Source: Pelargonium cotyledonis (Eukaryota > Streptophyta > Magnoliopsida > Geraniales > Geraniaceae). From it: a DNA stretch of 22,818 nucleotides. The notes below the pieces were generated by a model. It did not search any database. It saw only the letters and a list, made by a program, of their open reading frames with translations, and was not told the DNA's origin. Location of the stretch: NCBI GenBank assembly GCA_036897625.1, contig JAYMTA010000950.1:1-22818 (forward strand), in the 5' to 3' direction. Made by a program: the position numbers and the translations under genes. This document shows positions 17,172-22,818 of the stretch, piece after piece. Numbering within the stretch: position 1 is the first letter of the stretch; every line of letters starts with the position of its first letter.

Positions 17172-20100
17172 CTAGTGCTCATGTTTGACTCGTGCTTTTA
17201 ATATACCGGGAAGAGGTGGTGAAGTGGGAGGCCTACCCGGTGTGTTTGACATTGAAGGAGGAGCGATTTGTGGCTGTGGTTGTGGTTGTGGTTGGTACAT
17301 GCCGGACATGCTGGAGCCTTCGCCTCCATCTGCGGGGAAGTTGTTTGCCACATCATCTTCGCCTTGTGGTCTTTCACAAAATTTCATTGCCTTGAGGACG
17401 TAATTGTCGTCGTGAAGCTCAAAAGGAGTACTGCACGAGTTCATTATACAATGATGTGATCAGAAGAATCACCAGAAGCAAAAGTTTATAGTTTGAGATG
17501 CTCAAACCGATTTCTGCAATCGGTTTCTCGTACCTATTGAAGTCAAAATGTACTAACTGCATATCCTCTGAAATCTCCACTTCAACTGTCGCGTGAGGTC
17601 GTGTCTACAGTTTCCAAGTATCACGATAAAAACATATCAGAGAGGTACACAATACTGTACATCTTCAAAAGTTAGAACATTTACATCCGAGACAAAAACA
17701 AATGGTTGTCTGCACAAATTGCTGAGCATACTTAAAATGAAATGATAGTCTAGTTGTGCAATACAACTCATTTTGATCCTCACTTGGTATCAAAATGGCA
17801 ATAACATAATTACAGTGAAAGTATTGACGATAAGGAAGATGCAAAACATAACAAAAGAGTCAATGTGCACACAGAAAAGATCAAACATCACTCTCTGAGA
17901 ATAAGCAGATGGGTATGGCTTGTGTCCGAATGCAATTATCATGTCAAAGCACAGAAAAGCACAGGAAACGACATTAGCAAATTTCTAGGGTCAACTAACA
18001 TAGGCGTATTAAGAGAACATGTATCCTGTTTCAGCAGTCAGCACTTCAATCTGTCAAAGAAGCCTCGGTTCAACCACAATGTAGAAACATAATCAAATTT
18101 CCTATTGTCTTTAGAGATTTCAACTTGCAAACTCTTATCAAATAAAACTTTATTATTAGTTAACCATTTGCGTTCTTAAACTCATGCGACAAACGATCTC
18201 AACAGACCATTTCCTACACAACAATTAGGGGATAACTTTTTCCACTCAATCGTTTAGACATCCCATTGTCTTCTACATTTGGTTCCCTTTCCCAAAGCCC
18301 ATCTCACAAAGTATATTACTTGCACAATAATATCCAATCTCAAATTACCTTTCATATATTGGCAATCAGAGTCCATACTACAATATGCCTCGCTGACTTA
18401 AAAACTTGTAGGTCCTACATTACCACTTTTCAAAACAGGCATATCATAACATCAATCCACATTTACCCCTTATATGCCACTAATGATTGTTGAAGGTGGT
18501 AGAAAAGCATTATTTAATATTTTTAACCGGCTGGTAAAACTGTTGATCATTAATTCTTGATCATGAACTGTGAGCTTGTGATGGGAAATGAGAAGCAAAA
18601 TGTTTGAACCATTGCTGTCAAAGCATGTTCCCTTGTGATATAACAAATACAGCAAGCAACTAGAAACAGATATGAAAGATTTTAATCTAGTAACAGTCGA
18701 ATATTCAAAGTTGTTATTAAGAAAAATATTGCTGCTGAAAGAGCAAAGAATGGGTTTAAGAACCCTGGCAGTGCCCGAGGGCTGGCTTGAGAAAGTTAAA
18801 ATGATTAGAAGCGAATACTAGCAAAATATTGAAAAATTGAACTGTGGGGGTATCAAAACTATCATGCTAATAAATCCAAATAACGAGAACAGTGAAGGTC
18901 CACCTCATGTTGCAAGTCATACAATTATTTAGTTTATTTTGAACAAAGCAGATGGGGACATGACAACAACAATAAGAAGCATTCTTCCCAAACTATTCTG
19001 CAATTCCAAAACACTGAATCACTGATTCATGGAAGATGTCAAATAAATGCAAGATTTGTAGTTTTGCTCTACTGTGGATAAACAGGAAAATTTACCTGGA
19101 CCAGAATAAAAGGTAAGGCCACTCCCCCACTGGGAGCGTCTCCGGCACCATATAATTGCTCATTTCGTTGAATCAGATTCTGAAGGCCAACAAACTGGAT
19201 GGTAGGAGAGAACTAATAAGCATTGCATTCAGATACTGACCAAAAAACATAGTTTGCTAAAAAATGGAAGTCTTCAACAAATACACACAAAAAGAACAAC
19301 CTCATACCATAATTGCAAAATTTGAGTTGGGTAGATAATAAATATGGAAATTCTTACTTGATCTTCCAGTTCTTGCAAATAGGCAGCTTTCTTTTCAACC
19401 CTACCCCTCAAACCAAGACGCTCAGACTGCAATATTTACATTTAAGGATTTGAATGAGCTCATAAAAATTTCAGCATACTAACAACAGATATCTATTTGC
19501 TACAGAAAATTTGCAAATACAAGCAGCACTCTCACCTTTAATTCTTCAATATCATTCATGCTAGTACGAGGGAGACCTTTCCATTGTATTTCTTTTTTAT
19601 CCTTAGATATGATATCCATCGCCATGAGAACATTCAGGGCATCATAAACCCTTCGCCGTATGTTTTTCTCATCATATTGTTGCTGTTAATAAAGATATCA
19701 AAATTAAGGCTCCCTCCAAGACATTCCATTATATCTCTTCGATTAGCAATATAAGAGAGCAGATACAAAACACATTCAATGAACACACCTGATCTGGGGT
19801 TGAGACACTATTGCTAGGATCAGCAAACTCAGCAACAAGTTCATCTGCAACCTGGAAAGTAATGTGAAGTTTAATATTTGGGCACAAAACTGGGGGAGGG
19901 GGGAATAGTCATCACATAAACAAGATATTGATAAAAAAATATTATATCAGGAAATAAGGAAAATCATTGATACATGATATGAATTGGTTTTCATATAAGT
20001 ATTAAAACCTTGGAGTCAATGTTGTTACTATTGTAGATGAAAAAGATCCCAAATAATCAGAAGCGTATACTTCCATCAATTTGCAAGGCTAGTATAAAAT

Positions 20101-22345
20101 TTTCGCCTAAATCTAACTAGATATATTGCAGAGCTTGAACCTCATTCCCTGGGTGGCCAGTTTTATGAAGTTCAATTAATGAGAGACCTACGGAGCTTAA
20201 AAGTAGTAATCATTTTACTAATAGCAAACATTTTAATCCAGCATAATGACATGTAACCATGAAGTTTCTCATTTTCAAGACAATTATATACTGTAGAGCT
20301 AAGAGCATAACTTCACTGTCTGAGACTAATCTAAAGATTCTCCGTGCAATCTGTCCAGCAGGAAATTATTTGCCAACCTTACTTCATTTATCTAATTGAA
20401 AAAGAAAAACTAAATGCCTCCGAAGAAAATTTGAGGAACTATTGTGAGGAGACCTTCAACCTAATATACATAAGAATAGTTGTATTCAACAACTTTCAAT
20501 TATCATGTCGGAAAGGCTTGTTACATGATAAATAAAAGTACCCCCCAACTGCATAGATAGATAGGCTATGAATAGAAAAAGGTTGAAAACTGAACAGCTC
20601 TGTAAAACATCAAGCAGCTGTTTGGCTATTTCACTCTCTAACCTCACTATCAAGTATGAACTCTGAAGCTTTAGCGTCTTAATTTCATGACACCTCATTA
20701 TCTACAAATCAATTACTTGCTACAACTTACAAGGCAGGCTGTTATCTACCTATAGTTGCCATTTATAGACACTAATACAGTCATAACATGGGAAAGTCCA
20801 ATATCTAGGAGCCATAAGATCCCAATATTTGAATCCCCCCATAGTCCATTAGTCCTAATCAGAAAGCTTCTACCAACTATACTACAACTCAGTAGTTGCA
20901 AGCTACGCCTGTAAACCCTCGAGGCCTAACTACAGCTGACAAAAGGATGCCTTCTACCTTGACTTCTGAACCAGAAGCACAAAGTCCACTCAAAGCTTGA
21001 GACAAGCAACAAAAAGAAGCATGGATTACATACCCACTAAAAGCCAGAAAGCATCTGCATGCATGTTATTTCTGCATTACAAGATGGGGAACAAGATAAA
21101 AACAAATACATACTTTTCCTCACACCAATTGCCTTTTTGTTCACTTAAATGCACAATCTTTTCACGCCATTACTGTCCAGACATACATAAATATTTTATT
21201 ATAACAAGGATTACTGCCTTGAACCAAGGCTCAGCACATAAAGATAAATTCAAGGGCAAAAGCAAAACATCCCATAAAAACAAATTTTGTTGTCCAAAAA
21301 TAGAAATGAACAAGAATGCAATAACAATAACATTAAAAAAAATTAAGAAACACAAATGATATAATGCCTTCAAGAAACCATCTGACCTCATTGTAAGTTG
21401 TTCTTCCCTTGCTTTCTACCTTTTCACAAACTGCACACAACCAATGAAAGTTCAAGCCGTGGTCAGTAAGATTCATTATTGCCAATAATTCAAGAAAAAT
21501 AGCTACTTTACATACAAAATAGCACAAAATGTAACAAAAAGTCGAGAACCTCCTACACGTTCAATGAGATCTCCACAAAACATAATTAAGAACTTGGGAA
21601 GGCAAAAAGAAAATAGATGAAGACATGTATAAACAAAAAACCTTTCATGCTGAACTGACGGAGTCCTCTACCACTCTTATCACCTCCAACAGCCCGTTGA
21701 CCTCTCTTTTTCTTCTTGCTGTTGCTGATCAGTTAGAAATGCGCAAACCATAAATAAACCATTGTAGCTCCAAATAAATAAACAACAAACCCTGAACTAC
21801 AAGAACAAAGTTTGTTTTCATTAAACAAGTGATTTCGAAATTTATATCTAAATCCAAAACACCTAGCTTTTCTCAGAATTTCAATCACAATCTTCGGATA
21901 AGCTACAGAACATAGTTTCGAAATTCAAAAAATATTATAAGATAAACATAAGCACAGTCCTAACTCAATTAATGATATAGATTCCACAACTGAAACACAG
22001 CCACAAAACCCTTACACCATACGCATCATCCCAATCCAGCACAAAATAACACCAAAAAACTCATCATAATCAGAACAAAACGGAAGCAAGCACTCACGCA
22101 ACAGCCCCTTGTGATCCGGCATCGTCGCCGTGGATATCGAGGTGGTTTAATCTAAGAAAAGTGTTATCACTGGCCGGAGTCGCGATGGCCTGCTCGCTCC
22201 GGCTGGAGGGAGAGCCGACGCTGCCGCTGGTGGAGACGGACTGGCCGGACACAGTGGTGCCCCAAGACCTGGTAGCGCCTCCTCTGGAAGCGGTCGGTTG
22301 GTTCCCATCCCCACCTTCCTGGCTCCGGTGAGCTCCAGAAACCAT
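17172..22345 (-). CDS. DPB: DP protein, E2F dimerisation partner (DPB type)
   Basis: Nine minus-strand exons: 22345-22098, 21724-21642, 21430-21387, 19851-19789, 19682-19536, 19426-19358, 19194-19096, 17604-17534, 17430-17172. They join in frame to 360 aa with GT-AG introns. The N terminus carries [17 protein letters not shown] and [13 protein letters not shown], as in Arabidopsis DPB. A basic KKKKRGQR (86-93) may act as a nuclear signal. The winged-helix DNA-binding domain spans about 102-191, with the RRVYD contact motif at 156-160. The coiled-coil and marked-box-like dimerisation region spans about 196-285. The tail has a QPQPQPQPQ run. DP proteins pair with E2Fa/b/c in the nucleus to control S-phase genes and are bound by RBR-regulated complexes. 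Arabidopsis DPB is slightly longer (about 385 aa); the difference lies in the C-terminal tail. Confidence 0.95.
17605..19095 (-). other. Long intron 7 of the DPB gene
   Basis: This 1491-nt intron splits the dimerisation region between LPFILVQ and [11 protein letters not shown] see no coding sequence, terminal repeats or RNA gene in it. The join is supported by exact phase and by family continuity. Confidence 0.75.
19852..21386 (-). other. Long intron 3 of the DPB gene
   Basis: This 1535-nt intron interrupts the DNA-binding domain after KGRTTYNE. It is AT-rich with no recognisable element. A G-run (gggggagggggg-like) lies near 19891-19902. Confidence 0.75.
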
Positions 22346-22357
22346 TCCGAAGCTTCT

Positions 22358-22480
22358 TCAAGGGAACGAAGATGCGTATATGAGACCAATTTGAAGCAAT
22401 TTGGGGAAATCAATATGAGAAGCGACGAGAATCGAAGAATTGAGAAGAGAAAACGGGAGGGAGGAGAGATGGAGGAGCAT
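22358..22480 (-). promoter_or_regulatory. 40-codon upstream ORF ending 12 nt before the DPB start
   Basis: An ATG at 22480-22478 opens a frame encoding 40 residues (starts MLLHLSSLPFSLLNSS) and stops at 22360-22358, leaving only 12 nt to the DPB ATG at 22345. If it is in the mature leader, so small a gap would make reinitiation at the main ATG inefficient. Confidence 0.5.
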
Positions 22481-22547
22481 GAGTGAGTGACGACAGGTCG
22501 GTTTCTGACTCTCTGTGGGTGCGTTTTGTAGAAGAAGACGAGAACAT
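22410..22547 (-). promoter_or_regulatory. 45-codon upstream ORF overlapping the first
   Basis: An ATG at 22547-22545 opens a 45-residue frame (starts MFSSSSTKRTHRESE), in a different frame from the other upstream ORF, and ends at 22410. Whether it is transcribed depends on where the DPB transcript starts, which I cannot see. Confidence 0.4.
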
Positions 22548-22582
22548 AAACCGCGCAGCGAGATGGGTGTGGAGGTGGTGGG

Positions 22583-22590
22583 TTTCGCGG
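22583..22590 (+). promoter_or_regulatory. E2F-like binding site upstream of DPB
   Basis: TTTCGCGG fits the plant E2F consensus WTTSSCSS and lies about 240 nt upstream of the DPB ATG. A site for the protein's own complex suggests feedback control, common among E2F-pathway genes, but a single 8-bp match is modest evidence. Confidence 0.45.
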
Positions 22591-22599
22591 GGTTGGTTG

Positions 22600-22660
22600 G
22601 CGAGAGAGAGAGTGAAGTGACCTGACCCGAACACACACACAACACAACACAAGCACACTG
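22600..22660. repeat. GA and AC low-complexity tracts upstream of DPB
   Basis: A short GA run near 22600-22612 and AC-rich repeats (ACACACACAACACAACACAA) near 22632-22651 lie in the promoter/leader of the DPB gene. They read as CT and GT tracts in the transcript direction, the former common in plant leaders. Confidence 0.75.
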
Positions 22661-22682
22661 TGGGTTCGTTCGGTTCAAGCAT

Positions 22683-22818
22683 TTGGGAAAGAGGGAAATT
22701 CAGGGGTTTGGTGGTAATTTTCTCTTTTTATTCCAATATTGTTATGTTCCAGTTGAGCCGAATGGAGCCTAAATTTGTCTATAATACTTCAAATATAAAA
22801 ATTGAATGTGCCTAACGG
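22683..22818 (-). promoter_or_regulatory. Upstream DNA of the DPB gene
   Basis: This AT-rich end of the window lies upstream of the minus-strand DPB gene and is probably part of its promoter. No clear TATA box or further gene is visible. Confidence 0.4.

Noticed and set aside
20344-21359. Open frames of 63 and 120 codons within intron 3 of DPB
   Set aside because: They are AT-rich translations dominated by K, N and I, lie inside an intron and show no homology.
1-22818. CRISPR arrays, prokaryotic operons, LTR retroelements or toxin genes
   Set aside because: None is visible; spliced plant genes explain the coding content, and I saw no paired long terminal repeats.

Overview
The window is nuclear DNA from a flowering plant, most likely a eudicot. 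It shows spliced genes with GT-AG introns, AT-rich intergenic DNA, a Stowaway-type MITE, tRNA-derived SINE-like pieces and plant promoter motifs (telo-box, site II, G-box). All three recognisable proteins match plant families closely. The species cannot be named from sequence alone; a rosid is a guess.

Layout. (1) 1428-7357, plus strand: a complete ten-exon gene for an ABCB1/PGP1-type ABC transporter (1342 aa), a plasma-membrane exporter of auxin and, in recent work, brassinosteroids. (2) 7358-10040: 2.7 kb without a recognisable gene, lying between two convergent genes. (3) 12370-10041, minus strand: a three-exon gene for a 118-aa ZNF593/Bud20-like C2H2 zinc-finger protein of 60S ribosome biogenesis. 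It has a telo-box plus site II promoter and a Stowaway MITE in intron 2. (4) 12602-17171: a 4.6 kb repeat-rich gap with SINE- and LINE-like pieces, several imperfect tandem duplications, a strong hairpin, a G-box pair with no assigned gene and a possible Rab GTPase gene remnant. (5) 22345-17172, minus strand: a complete nine-exon gene for the E2F dimerisation partner DPB (360 aa), with two upstream ORFs and an E2F-like site in its leader/promoter. (6) 22683-22818: upstream DNA of DPB.

The genes do not form a pathway. Hormone transport, ribosome assembly and cell-cycle transcription are all growth functions, but being neighbours is ordinary for plant chromosomes. The ZNF593-like and DPB genes both carry promoter motifs typical of proliferating cells. 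I found no convincing new multi-gene system. The items most worth a second look are the hairpin near 15.2 kb, the G-box pair, the DPB upstream ORFs and the telo-box inverted repeat. All exon boundaries come from reading frame, GT-AG signals and remembered family alignments, not from transcripts.
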